64,000 nucleotides of DNA from Actinomyces bovis (GCF_900444995.1 NZ_UAPQ01000009.1:183097-247096); one strand, 5' to 3'; shown: positions 1 through 7,691, counted from the stretch's first letter. Numbers and translations: made by a program. Notes: generated by a model from the letters alone, not told the origin.

Positions 1-24
1 GTCTGCAACCAAGGCCAGCACTCC

Positions 25-30
25 TATGCT
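25..30 (+). promoter_or_regulatory. -10 element of map (leaderless)
   Basis: The hexamer TATGCT ends 6 nt before the map ATG. Transcription would begin at about position 37, the A of the start codon, so the mRNA should have no 5' leader. There is no Shine-Dalgarno sequence before the ATG. The same geometry recurs at twelve other genes in the window. No convincing -35 can be judged because the window starts here. Confidence 0.55.
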
Positions 31-36
31 GGGCCT

Positions 37-927
37 ATGACTTCCTCCGCCACCTCCCTGGCAGACCGCGCTCCCCGAGGCACCCTCACTAAGGGTGTGC
101 TCACTCCTGAGCGGCAGGTCCCCAGCATGATCGCCCGCCCTGAGTACATGTTCCACGATGGCCCGGAGGTGGTTACGGCCTCTGATGTGAAAGACGCTCA
201 GACGGTTGAGCGCATCCGTGAGGCCGGCCGGATTGCGGCCCAGGCCCTGGCTGAGGCTGCCAAGGCCATTGCACCGGGCGTAACCACAGATGAGCTGGAC
301 CGGATCGCCCACGAGTACCTGTGCGACCACGGCGCATACCCCTCCTGCCTGGGTTATATGGGCTTCCCCAAATCCATCTGCACCTCAATCAATGAGGTCA
401 TCTGCCACGGAATCCCTGACTCCACTGTGTTGCAGGAGGGAGACCTCATCAATCTGGACGTGACTGCCTATAAGGGTGGCGTGCACGGAGACACCAACGC
501 CACTTACCCAGTGGGTGAAGTGGACCAGGAGACTTCTCTGCTAATCGAGCGCACCCGGGTGGCGATGGAACGCGGCATCAAGGCTGTGTGTCCGGGGCGC
601 GAGGTCAATGTGATCGGCCGGGTCATCGAGAAATACGCCAAACGCTTCGATTACGGCGTGGTACGCGACTACACGGGGCACGGCGTGGGAGAGGCCTTCC
701 ACTCCGGGCTCATCATTCCGCACTACGACGCCGCACCTTTGCATGCCGAGGTAATGGAAGTAGGCATGGTCTTTACCATCGAGCCCATGCTTACTTTGGG
801 AACGGAGGACTGGGAGCAGTGGGATGACGGTTGGACTGTAGTCACCAAGGACCGCTCCCGTACTGCCCAGTTTGAGCACACCCTGGTAGTAACTGAGGAT
901 GGTGCGGATATTTTGACCCTTCCCTGA
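37..927 (+). CDS. map: methionine aminopeptidase, type I
   Basis: This cytosolic metalloenzyme removes the initiator methionine from nascent proteins. At 296 aa it matches the actinobacterial type I enzyme with an N-terminal extension of about 45 residues. The five metal ligands are visible in order: Asp in INLDVTAY, Asp in HGDTNATY, His in YTGHGVG, Glu in FTIEPML and Glu in QFEHT. The fold runs continuously to the stop. The start is the only ATG correctly placed after a TATGCT -10 hexamer, so the gene is probably leaderless. It stands alone; the next gene on the strand has its own ribosome site. Family assignment is secure. Confidence 0.95.
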   Translation: MTSSATSLADRAPRGTLTKGVLTPERQVPSMIARPEYMFHDGPEVVTASDVKDAQTVERIREAGRIAAQALAEAAKAIAPGVTTDELDRIAHEYLCDHGAYPSCLGYMGFPKSICTSINEVICHGIPDSTVLQEGDLINLDVTAYKGGVHGDTNATYPVGEVDQETSLLIERTRVAMERGIKAVCPGREVNVIGRVIEKYAKRFDYGVVRDYTGHGVGEAFHSGLIIPHYDAAPLHAEVMEVGMVFTIEPMLTLGTEDWEQWDDGWTVVTKDRSRTAQFEHTLVVTEDGADILTLP

Positions 928-1085
928 ACCCGCATCTGTTCTCACAGTTCCGCATTGCGTCCGCCAAAGGATAGGACTCCCCGTGCAGCCAGGGCGCTTG
1001 GCAAGCCACTTAGTGGACGCTTGCGTGTAGATTGAGGGTGTTCATAAGGCTCATACCGCCCCAATACCCTAGACGGAGGTTCTCC

Positions 1086-2360
1086 ATGGCCCTGCGCTTC
1101 AACCCGCCACCGAACTGGCCCGCCCCACCCGAGGGTTTCGTGCCGCCGGCCGGTTGGCAGCCTGACCCTGCTTGGGGGCCGGCGCCTGAAGGCTGGCAGC
1201 TCTGGGTGGACGACGCGATGCCTGCGGCTGACGCCTCAGGAGTTGCGCCCACTCAGGCCATTGCCCTAGGTTCCCCGGCACCCGGATCACCCTCTGTGGG
1301 CTCTGCGCCTTCCTTTGAGGGGGGAGCGCCCTCTGTGGGTTCTGCCCCATCCTTTGGTGCTTCTGCCGCCTCTGTGGGCTCCGCTCCGGCTTTTGGCGCT
1401 TCCGCACCTTCTGTTGGTTCAGCTCCCGCTTTCAACACGACGCCGTTGGGCAGCTCTGCCCCGGTTGCAGGCTCCGCTCCCTCTTCAAGTCCCTACGCGG
1501 CCAACCTGGACTACGCGCAGGCCCCTACGCCATATCACTCGGCACCTGGTCAGCCCCAGGTTGCTGGCTGGCAGCCGGTTGACGTCAGTGGCGCTGGTCA
1601 AGCGGCTGCTACTCCGGTAACTAAGCAGTGGTGGTTCTGGGCACTTATTGTCGGTGTGGTTGCGGCGCTGGTGCTGGTCGCCGGGCTGGTGTACGCGATG
1701 AGCGGGGACGACGATCCCAAGCCTGTCTCCCAGCCGTCGAACTCGACCAGTTCTGAACCCGACCCGACTACGGAGCCGAGCGAAGACCCGGCTCCCCCCA
1801 CTCAGGTCGCCACCGTCAACCCCACTGCGGCGCCCAGTGCTGCTCCTTCCGCCAACCAAAGTGCCGCTCCCAAGCAGGGTGGTGATGTCGGTAAGACGCG
1901 GGAGAACCCGATTGACCCCACGGTCAACGGTTTGACCTTCCACGCCAGTAAGTACAGCGATGACCCAAAGGCGTACATTGAAGTGCAGTTCGGTGCGGTC
2001 ACCTGGGATGCCACCGAGGCACTCCGAGCTTCCATGAGCAAGTACAGCTTTGAGGACCCGGGGGACGGAAACCAGTACATGCGTGTGCCGGTCACTCTGA
2101 CCTATCACGGCAAGGGCCAGTTTGAGAAGTATCAACTGACAGTGGACTACGTTGACGACAATGCTTCCTCATACAAGGCCAAGTCGATTTACAACCTCGG
2201 CGGCACGCAGGATGACTTCAACCGCATGGACATGCCACGTGACGGCGGCAGCGTCACCGGTAACTTCACCTTTGTCATCCCGAGCGGCCAGGTGAACAAG
2301 GGCGTGTTCGCGGTCAAGGCTTTCTACGGCAGCGACGAGCTCTACGTGAAGGCCAAGTGA
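1086..2360 (+). CDS. proline-rich single-pass membrane protein with exported C-terminal domain
   Basis: This 424-aa protein has no enzyme motif that I recognise. The N-terminus is a tryptophan/proline module (NPPPNWPAPPEGF, then GWQPDPAWGPAPEGWQLW) common at the start of actinobacterial membrane proteins. Four 13-residue SVGSAP repeats follow, then a Pro/Ala/Ser stretch, one hydrophobic segment at about residues 180-200, a Ser/Thr/Pro/Glu linker, and a C-terminal domain of about 150 residues resembling DUF4352-type immunoglobulin-like folds. The likely topology is cytoplasmic low-complexity tail, membrane anchor, extracellular domain. I chose the ATG at 1086 because GGAGG lies 6 nt upstream; an earlier in-frame ATG at 1032 has no ribosome site. 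A hairpin follows the stop. Confidence 0.75.
   Translation: MALRFNPPPNWPAPPEGFVPPAGWQPDPAWGPAPEGWQLWVDDAMPAADASGVAPTQAIALGSPAPGSPSVGSAPSFEGGAPSVGSAPSFGASAASVGSAPAFGASAPSVGSAPAFNTTPLGSSAPVAGSAPSSSPYAANLDYAQAPTPYHSAPGQPQVAGWQPVDVSGAGQAAATPVTKQWWFWALIVGVVAALVLVAGLVYAMSGDDDPKPVSQPSNSTSSEPDPTTEPSEDPAPPTQVATVNPTAAPSAAPSANQSAAPKQGGDVGKTRENPIDPTVNGLTFHASKYSDDPKAYIEVQFGAVTWDATEALRASMSKYSFEDPGDGNQYMRVPVTLTYHGKGQFEKYQLTVDYVDDNASSYKAKSIYNLGGTQDDFNRMDMPRDGGSVTGNFTFVIPSGQVNKGVFAVKAFYGSDELYVKAK
1293..1448 (+). repeat. four 39-bp coding repeats (SVGSAP units)
   Basis: Four head-to-tail 13-codon units, each starting with codons for SVGSAP followed by (S/A)F and five variable residues, begin at 1293, 1332, 1371 and 1410. 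They have diverged mostly at third positions. A degenerate fifth unit (VAGSAP) follows. They lie in the predicted cytoplasmic low-complexity part of the membrane protein. Confidence 0.8.
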
Positions 2361-2393
2361 CATACCGCTAGCTGCGGCGCCTGCGCCATAGCT

Positions 2394-2427
2394 GAAGCCC
2401 CGTCAGGAATCATCCTGGCGGGGCTTC
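2394..2427 (+). terminator. hairpin terminator after the membrane protein gene
   Basis: A 14-bp stem (GAAGCCCCGTCAGG against CCTGGCGGGGCTTC, one G-U pair) closes a 6-nt loop 33 nt after the stop at 2360. No U-tract follows, which is usual for actinobacteria. It also separates this gene from the convergent RNase P RNA gene. Confidence 0.6.
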
Positions 2428-2448
2428 GCGTGCGATAACCAGCATGAG

Positions 2449-2834
2449 GCGGACGAGCCGACCTGTACGCCGGGTTCTGTTGCCGCCTGCCGTTGCCGGC
2501 ATGGCGGTGGCGACCATCCATCTTGGACCACCGTTGCCGGTGGCCTCACGCGACCTACCCGCAGGCTCGGGCGAGCAGCCCTCAGGCGTCTGCTGTGCGG
2601 TCTTGCTCCGGACGGGGTTTGCCTAGCCACCGCAGTCGCCTGCGGTGCTGGTGGGCTCTTACCCCACCCTTTCACCCTTACCTCCGGCATGCCGGCGGCG
2701 GTCTGCTCTCTGTGGCACTTTCCCGCGGGTCGCCCCGGGTGGCCGTTAGCCACCGTCCTGCTCTGTGGAGCCCGGACGTTCCTCGATCCACTGGTATCCC
2801 AGCGGTACCGCGGCCGCCCGGTCGGCTCGTCCGC
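2449..2834 (-). ncRNA. rnpB: RNase P RNA (class A)
   Basis: This is the catalytic RNA of ribonuclease P, which matures tRNA 5' ends. Read on the minus strand, the ends pair as a 13-bp P1 helix (GGACGAGCCGACC against GGTCGGCTCGTCC). The conserved core motifs are present: GAGGAACGTCCGGGCTCC near the 5' end, the ACAGAGAGCAGACCGCC region, GGTAAGGGTGAAAGGGTG, and ACAGAACCCGGCGTAC near the 3' end. Its length of about 386 nt fits the actinobacterial type. Open reading frames across it on either strand are artefacts. Exact ends are taken from P1 and may be off by a few bases. Confidence 0.95.
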
Positions 2835-2909
2835 GCTGGCGAGTATATCGCTCGGACAGCCGGCCCAGCGTTGCCAGGTATTCCGCTGGCGCCCCTTACG
2901 ATTGCCTGC

Positions 2910-3704
2910 GTGCCAATCCTTCTGCCGCCCTCTGAGGGCAAAACCTCTCCATCCCAAGGACCACAGCTGGACCTGCTTTCCCTGGCCTTTGCCAAGGAGC
3001 TGACCGCGCCACGCCACGAGGTTATGGCGGAACTAGCTCGGATCAGCGCTTCCCCACAGGCTGCACAGATCTTGGGATTGGGACCACGAGCTGCTGCTGA
3101 CGCCGAGCTAAATACGGTGCTGACCACGGCGCCCTGTGCTCCAGCCTCCCAATTGTTTACAGGGGTGCTCTATGAGGCTGCGGGATTGTCAGAGCTGGGT
3201 CCACAAGATCAGGCCTCCGTGGCGGCACAGCGTGAACTGCTCATTTTTTCGGGTTTGTGGGGAGTGCTACGCCCGTGCAACCTGGTTCCCGATCACCGGG
3301 CCGCTATAGGGGTGCGACTGCCGCAGCTTGGCGGCCTGGCTGCCTTCTGGCGCCGCCATCTCAGTGCTTTGCTGGACCAGTTCTGTGCTGCCGGCGTCGT
3401 GGTGGATTGTCGATCAGCTAGTTATGCAACGGCCTGGCAGCCCTCCGCCGGGGTGTGTGAGTTGCTGCAGGTGCAAGTAGTCAAAGAGCAGGCTGGAAAA
3501 CGGAAAGTCGTATCCCATCATGCGAAACACACGCGGGGACTGCTCACGGGAGCTTTGCTTGCAGCCTTAGGGCGTGGCCAGAAAGCCCTAAGCAGTGCGG
3601 AGGCGGTGGCTGAGGTGGCCGCAGAACTAGCTGAGGTGCGCGCAGTAGAGCTTGGCGCGCCAGACCGACGCGGTCGGCGTCAGCTGTCTTTGGTGCTCAC
3701 CTAA
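2910..3704 (+). CDS. yaaA: YaaA/DUF328 family protein (peroxide stress)
   Basis: E. coli YaaA lowers free iron and DNA damage under peroxide stress; the biochemical activity in actinobacteria is not settled. The protein begins with the family signature PILLPPSEGKT and keeps LLIFSGLWGVLRP, DHRAAIG, the DCRSASY region and VVSHHAKHTRG over 264 aa, the normal length. The GTG at 2910 is the start implied by the family N-terminus. The open frame extends further upstream only because it runs through the complementary strand of rnpB. The ribosome site is weak. The gene ends 23 bp from the convergent coiled-coil gene. Confidence 0.85.
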   Translation: MPILLPPSEGKTSPSQGPQLDLLSLAFAKELTAPRHEVMAELARISASPQAAQILGLGPRAAADAELNTVLTTAPCAPASQLFTGVLYEAAGLSELGPQDQASVAAQRELLIFSGLWGVLRPCNLVPDHRAAIGVRLPQLGGLAAFWRRHLSALLDQFCAAGVVVDCRSASYATAWQPSAGVCELLQVQVVKEQAGKRKVVSHHAKHTRGLLTGALLAALGRGQKALSSAEAVAEVAAELAEVRAVELGAPDRRGRRQLSLVLT

Positions 3705-3710
3705 TTCATT

Positions 3711-3739
3711 CCACAGGGCTGCGTCAGTCAGTCCTGTGG
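3711..3739. terminator. hairpin between convergent genes
   Basis: The inverted repeat CCACAGG...CCTGTGG spans the 23-bp gap between yaaA and the convergent gene and overlaps the last codons of the latter. It could serve as a bidirectional terminator. The stem is short and there is no U-tract. Confidence 0.4.
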
Positions 3740-4468
3740 GTCGTTCATGCGCACGATGATCACGTCGTTTTCCTCGGCGTGAATGATCTGTTCCTCCGGG
3801 GCGGCAAGGATACGGGCCAGCTCTTGGGGGCTGATTTCCACGGCCCCGTCCAAGCGCTTGCCGTAGAGGGCGACGGCGCCCAGGCCGCCGGTGCGGGCAC
3901 AGACTTCTTCGTACTCGGCCAGCAGCGCGTGGTCTAGGTCAGCTGCTAGGTCTGCGCGGCGTTGTGCAATCTCGGCACGCTCTAGGTCGATCCGCGCGAA
4001 CTCTTGGTCCCGGGTGGCGGTAAAGCTGCGGCCTTCTTCACGGATTTGCTGCTCGGCAGCATCGAGTTCTGCTGCCGCGGCCTGCGCACGCTCTAAGGCT
4101 TCCATAGCTTCAAGTTGGCGCTCTTCTAGGGCACTCTGGCGGCGGCCCAGCTGGTCAATCTCGCCCTGGAGGGCGGATAGGTCGCGCGCAGCTGCCGCCC
4201 CCGAATGGAGCCGCTCGCGCAGCGTGGCCGAGCGAGTAACGACCTGGCTGACCTCCTCCTCTACGCGCGTGGCCTCCCGCTTGGCGTCCTCAAGCGCACC
4301 TTGGGAAACGACGGCGTCCCGTCGGTTGGCCTTTAGGCGCTCGATGGTCTTCTCTATAGAGGCTAGAACCGGCAGGTGGGAGCGCTCGTATGCCAGACGT
4401 GCCAATTTGGAGTCGAGTTCCTGAAGCTCGATGAGGCGGCGCTGCTGGGCAATAGGGGCACTCGTCAC
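3728..4468 (-). CDS. DUF164-type coiled-coil protein with degenerate zinc ribbon
   Basis: The family (Rv2229c-like) combines a long helical hairpin with a C-terminal C4 zinc ribbon and may bind nucleic acid; its function is unresolved. At 246 aa, residues about 10-170 are heptad-rich and charged, predicting a coiled coil. The C-terminal ribbon region is recognisable (ISPQELARILAAPEEQIIHA, then VIIVR), but all four metal cysteines are replaced: the usual CxxC pair reads LDGA and the second pair reads AEEN. Start is GTG with GGAGG 7 nt upstream. It is probably co-transcribed with the Nif3-like gene 44 bp upstream, as in other actinobacteria. The protein likely keeps the coiled-coil role but cannot bind zinc this way. 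Confidence 0.8.
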   Translation of the reverse strand: MTSAPIAQQRRLIELQELDSKLARLAYERSHLPVLASIEKTIERLKANRRDAVVSQGALEDAKREATRVEEEVSQVVTRSATLRERLHSGAAAARDLSALQGEIDQLGRRQSALEERQLEAMEALERAQAAAAELDAAEQQIREEGRSFTATRDQEFARIDLERAEIAQRRADLAADLDHALLAEYEEVCARTGGLGAVALYGKRLDGAVEISPQELARILAAPEEQIIHAEENDVIIVRMNDPQD

Positions 4469-4512
4469 GGGGTTCCTCCTGTGGTCTTGAAGCAGTTTGG
4501 CGTTGCGGCTAC

Positions 4513-5403
4513 TTAGCCGCGAGGGCCGGTGGCTAGGCGAGCGGCCCAGGGGTCGGTGACTGTCTGGGACACGGTCACGCTAAGCCTATGCCCCTGTTGC
4601 TCGGCAAGTGCTTCCAGGTGCTGGGCTAGTGGCGGCAGGCCTACCCATTCGGTAGCCCAGTGGGTGCCACACAATAGGTACGGGCGCCCGCCTTCAAGGT
4701 GCTCGCTGGCTGGGTGATGGCGCAGGTCAGCGGTGAGGAAGACATCGGCCTCGGCGTCGCGAGCCTGGCCGAGAAGCGAGTCACCGGCGCCCCCGGAGAC
4801 GGCCACGCGACTGACTTTGGCCTCCAGATCACCGCCTACCAGCAAGCCTGGGGCCGAGTCAGGCAGCGCCGCAGCCACTTGCTCAGCCAATTCGCGCAAG
4901 GTGATCGGCTCTGGGAGGCTGCCAACGCGTCCAATCCCTAGCTCCGGATTACTCGGAGCTGGGCTTAGGACCGTGGTGTTCTGTAGCCCGACGGCGGCGG
5001 CCAGGGCCTCAGCCACGCCGCCGCGGGCAGAATCAAGGCTGGTGTGGGCGTTGGCTAAGGCGATGCCTGCGCGAATCAGCCGGTGAATGAGTCGCCCCTT
5101 GGGGTTGGTAGCGGATACCTGGTCAGTGCCGCGCAGGTAGAGGGGATGGTGGGTGATCAGCAGTTGGACACCGCGCTCAATCGCCTCATTGACCGTAGCT
5201 TCAACCGGGTCTACCGCCAGGAGCACAGCGTTAACAGCATCGGCGGGATCACCACAGATTAGGCGGTTGGAGTCCCAGGGCTCGGCGAGTTCGGTGGGTG
5301 CTAGTTGGCGCAGCAAACCCTCCACCTGGCCAACCGTCAGTTGGGCAGCTTCAGCATTCTTGGGTTTCGGCACGGCGGAAGTGGCGGCAGCATGACTGGT
5401 CAT
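4513..5403 (-). CDS. Nif3-like dinuclear metal-centre protein
   Basis: This belongs to the Nif3/YbgI (DUF34) family of hexameric ring proteins with a two-metal site, often labelled GTP cyclohydrolase 1 type 2; the true substrate is debated. At 296 aa it shows EPWDSNRLICGDP near the N-terminus, metal ligands His-His in LLITHHPLYLRG, His and Asp in NAHTSLD, and C-terminal His/Glu in GTHWATEW. All ligands are kept. The ATG at 5403 follows a TAACCT hexamer by 6 nt with no Shine-Dalgarno, so it looks leaderless. The first about 20 residues are extra compared with typical homologues. It forms a two-gene unit with the coiled-coil gene. Confidence 0.88.
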   Translation of the reverse strand: MTSHAAATSAVPKPKNAEAAQLTVGQVEGLLRQLAPTELAEPWDSNRLICGDPADAVNAVLLAVDPVEATVNEAIERGVQLLITHHPLYLRGTDQVSATNPKGRLIHRLIRAGIALANAHTSLDSARGGVAEALAAAVGLQNTTVLSPAPSNPELGIGRVGSLPEPITLRELAEQVAAALPDSAPGLLVGGDLEAKVSRVAVSGGAGDSLLGQARDAEADVFLTADLRHHPASEHLEGGRPYLLCGTHWATEWVGLPPLAQHLEALAEQQGHRLSVTVSQTVTDPWAARLATGPRG

Positions 5404-5409
5404 GCTCCC

Positions 5410-5415
5410 AGGTTA
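5410..5415 (-). promoter_or_regulatory. -10 element of the Nif3-like gene (leaderless)
   Basis: On the minus strand TAACCT is followed by GGGAGC and then the ATG at 5403. The predicted transcription start is the start codon itself. The 3' end of tRNA-Leu lies only about 46 bp upstream, so the promoter is packed into the short gap. Confidence 0.5.
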
Positions 5416-5460
5416 TCGAGGAGCGAAGCGGGCCACGCCACCAGCACAATCCAAACGCAG

Positions 5461-5542
5461 TGCCCCCGACGGGGCTCGAACCCGTACGCCTTGCGGCAGC
5501 GGCTTTTAAGGCCGCGGTGTCTACCAATTCCACCACAGGGGC
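5461..5542 (-). tRNA. tRNA-Leu (UAA)
   Basis: An 82-nt class II tRNA. The acceptor stem GCCCCTG pairs with CGGGGGC and the discriminator is A. The anticodon stem GCGGC/GCCGC encloses CTTAAAA, giving anticodon UAA, which reads UUA and UUG. A long variable arm (TGCCGCAAGGCGT) fits Leu. The T-arm is CGGGTTCGAGCCCCG. CCA is not encoded. It is 22 nt downstream of the unusual Ile-type tRNA, and the two are probably one transcript. Confidence 0.93.
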
Positions 5543-5564
5543 TGGCCCGGCGGACCGGGCGCGG

Positions 5565-5655
5565 TACCCCCGCTGGGATTCGAACCCAGGACCATGTGCT
5601 TATCAGGCACGGACGAGGTATAAGCTCGCTGCTCTAACCGCTGAGCTACGGGGGC
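5565..5655 (-). tRNA. unusual 91-nt Ile-type tRNA with two tandem anticodon-like arms (UAU and GAU)
   Basis: The acceptor stem GCCCCCG pairs with CGGGGGT (closing G1-U72), followed by discriminator A; CCA is not encoded. The D-arm is GCTC-AGCGGTTA-GAGC and the T-arm CTGGG-TTCGAAT-CCCAG, both standard. Between them are two hairpins with 7-nt loops. The first is GCGAG-CTTATAC-CTCGT (anticodon UAU), the second GTGC-CTGATAA-GCAC, whose loop is identical to the classical tRNA-Ile(GAU) anticodon loop. It can be folded as a class II tRNA-Ile(UAU) with a 23-nt variable region, or as an ordinary tRNA-Ile(GAU) carrying an 18-nt insertion 5' of the anticodon arm (variable loop TGGTC is normal in that fold). 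Neither matches canonical bacterial tRNA-Ile. That it is a tRNA gene is clear; its decoding is not. Confidence 0.8.
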
Positions 5656-5690
5656 GTGTTGGCGGGCCGCAGGGCCAGACAACAGCGCAC

Positions 5691-5696
5691 AGCCTA
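5691..5696 (-). promoter_or_regulatory. possible -10 for the two-tRNA transcript
   Basis: TAGGCT on the minus strand lies about 35 nt before the 5' end of the Ile-type tRNA. No good -35 is seen at the standard distance, so this is a weak prediction. The 5656-5872 interval holds no other recognisable feature except the leader and the GAGGAA ribosome site of the aminotransferase gene. Confidence 0.3.
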
Positions 5697-5872
5697 CCTT
5701 TGGTTCACACCTCCTGCGCACCAGAAACAGTCGGTCTAGACCACAACTGGGTCTGTGAGCGGCACCAGCGCAAGCGAACTGTGGCGCGGACCTGCGCATT
5801 CGGAGCGAATCCGGCGAGACCGGCACTACCCTAAGTGGCATCAAACTCGCCGTCGATGCCCTTGAGGAAACC

Positions 5873-7047
5873 ATGCAGCCCGCCCCGCGTGCCCTTTCCG
5901 CCCAGCCTTTTCACGCCATGTCCATTGGCGCCCGGGCCTCCGAATTGGAGGCCGCGGGCACGCATGTGGCAGCACTGTCACTAGGAGAGCCAAGTTTTGG
6001 CGTCCCGCAGCGGTACGGGAGGCCATGCAACAGGTTATGGACGGTCGCCCGCTCCCCTACACGCCCGCCCTGGGCCTGCCTGCGCTACGCGAAGCCATAA
6101 GCGGCTACTACCTGCAGCGGCACGGCGTTGCGGTGGACCCGGCACGGATTGTGGTGACCTCTGGTGCCTCGGCGGCACTCCTACTCACAACCTTCGCAAC
6201 TATTGGCGACGGCGATGAGGTAGTCATCGCTGATCCCTGCTACCCATGCAATCGTGAGTTGGTGGAGGCGGCAGGTGGCTCCCTGCGGCTGGTACCCACC
6301 ACTGCCGGCTCACGTTTTCAACTGGATCTGGCCGGGGTACAGGCCGCCTGGGGGCCAAAGACCAAGGCCGTGATGGTAGCTACGCCGTCAAACCCCACGG
6401 GCACCAGTATTGAGATGCCCGAGTTGGAGCGGATCTGCGCTTTTGCACGGGAGCTAAGTGCCTGGCGCATTGTGGATGAGATTTACCTGGGGCTGGCCGA
6501 TCATGACTGCGAGGGCAATCCCGCACGCACGGTGCTAGAGGTGGACCCAGAAGCGATCGTGGTGTCCTCCTTCTCCAAGTACTTCGGGATGACCGGCTGG
6601 CGGCTGGGCTGGGCTGTGGTGCCTGCGCAATTGGCTCAGTTGGTGGAGAATCTGGCTGTCAACTTCTTCTTGTGTGCGTCCACGCCGGCGCAGCATGCGG
6701 CCCTAGCCTGTTTCACTGCGGAGGTGCTGGCCGAATGCGAGCAGCGGCGCCAAGAGTTGCTCGGTAGGCGAGGCCTAGTGCTGGAGGGCTTAGCGCAATT
6801 GGGTCTGCCGGTGCCGGTGAAACCGGATGGCGCCTTCTATGTCTACTTTGATGTCTCTGCAACCGGATTGAGTTCCTGGGACTTCTGTGTGCGGGCACTA
6901 GAAGAGGCACAGGTCGCGTTGACGCCGGGCCGGGACTTTGGCCTAGCAACTGCCGATACACATGTGCGTTTGTCCTATGCGGCTTCACGAGAAGACCTGG
7001 TTCTAGGGCTTGAGCGCTTGGGCCGATTCCTCGCCACACTGCGCTGA
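5873..7047 (+). pseudogene. class I/II pyridoxal-phosphate aminotransferase, frameshifted
   Basis: This is an aspartate-type aminotransferase of about 391 residues split by one missing base. Frame 1 from the ATG at 5873 (GAGGAA 5 nt upstream) encodes a normal N-terminus ending LSLGEPSFGVP, then goes out of frame. At 6007 the other frame continues AAVREAMQQVMDGRPLPYTP and runs intact to 7047. The second part holds VTSGASAALL, SNPTG, VDEIYLGL and the PLP lysine in SSFSKYFGMTGWRLGW. The break lies at a CCC run (gtcccgcag). Everything else is intact, so it is either a recent mutation, a sequencing error or a slippage site. The 3' end overlaps the convergent YdcF-like gene by 73 bp. Confidence 0.85.
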
Positions 7048-7691
7048 AAGTGCGCCTTGCGCCGGTATGCGCTTATCCGACGCAGGATGTCTTGCATACC
7101 TTGCGCATCGCGCCCCCAAGTAGGGAAAAACGCCGCCAGGAGCAGGTCCACCGCTCCGAGCAAGGCCCTTCCAGGCTTAGCAAAGACTGATTCTCCTAGG
7201 CGATGATCGCAGGCGCGACGGAGGCGGTCAGCCAGGTCTGGGCGCTGGCGGCGCAGCAATAGGCGCGCTTTGGCGGCGTGTAATGGGTCGGACACCAAGA
7301 GGATTTCCGCTGCCTCCTGCACCAAAGGCAGGCTGTTAGCAAGGTTCTGCCAGGTTGTGCGAGACCCCATCTCCTTGAGCAGTTCGCCTCGCCAGCCTAA
7401 GCGCCGCAGTTCAGCCTCTAATAGCTCCGCCTCTGAGCGTTGCCCAGCTACCGCTCCCCCGCTGAGCACCACGCGCGTTGCCGGATAGCTACGCAAGGTG
7501 CGCAAAGCATGGCGAGCTCGGCGCTGGTTGATCGCCCCAGCCCGCGTGCCGACGTCCGCATGCCCGAGCACGACGACGGCACGGTGCGCTGCAGAAACCG
7601 TCGACTGTGGCGGACTGGCCCAGGCGCGGGAGGCAAAGCTATGCGCCGCCTCCGCAAGCAACCAAGCTGTCGCTCCTGAGGCTGCGAGCAC
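6975..7691 (-). CDS. YdcF/SanA-like DUF218 envelope protein
   Basis: DUF218 proteins (YdcF, SanA, ElyC) are membrane-anchored and tied to envelope integrity; catalysis is unproven. This 238-aa protein begins with a hydrophobic stretch (LAASGATAWLLAEAAHSF) acting as signal or anchor. It then shows VVVLGHADVGTRAG, ATRVVLSGGAV, a GSRTTWQNL segment and ILLVSDPLHAAKA, which follow the family order. The GTG at 7691 is the only start before an upstream stop. The last about 24 residues are basic and come from sequence antisense to the aminotransferase 3' end, so the C-terminus may be a run-on. It is probably in an operon with the YgjV-like gene 81 bp upstream. Confidence 0.7.
   Translation of the reverse strand: MLAASGATAWLLAEAAHSFASRAWASPPQSTVSAAHRAVVVLGHADVGTRAGAINQRRARHALRTLRSYPATRVVLSGGAVAGQRSEAELLEAELRRLGWRGELLKEMGSRTTWQNLANSLPLVQEAAEILLVSDPLHAAKARLLLRRQRPDLADRLRRACDHRLGESVFAKPGRALLGAVDLLLAAFFPTWGRDAQGMQDILRRISAYRRKAHFQRSVARNRPKRSSPRTRSSREAA

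Noticed and set aside
2770..2800. RNase P core reads GAGGAACGTCC where E. coli has GAGGAAAGTCC
   Set aside because: I believe the C is normal in high-GC Gram-positive RNase P RNA, so it is not reported as a catalytic-core mutation.
2403..3017. Long open frames on both strands across 2.4-2.9 kb
   Set aside because: They lie over the RNase P RNA gene. P1 pairing and conserved core motifs explain the sequence; the yaaA frame starts only at 2910.
5604..5630. Self-splicing intron in the Ile-type tRNA
   Set aside because: An 18-nt insertion is far too short for a group I or II intron, and it lies outside the anticodon loop.
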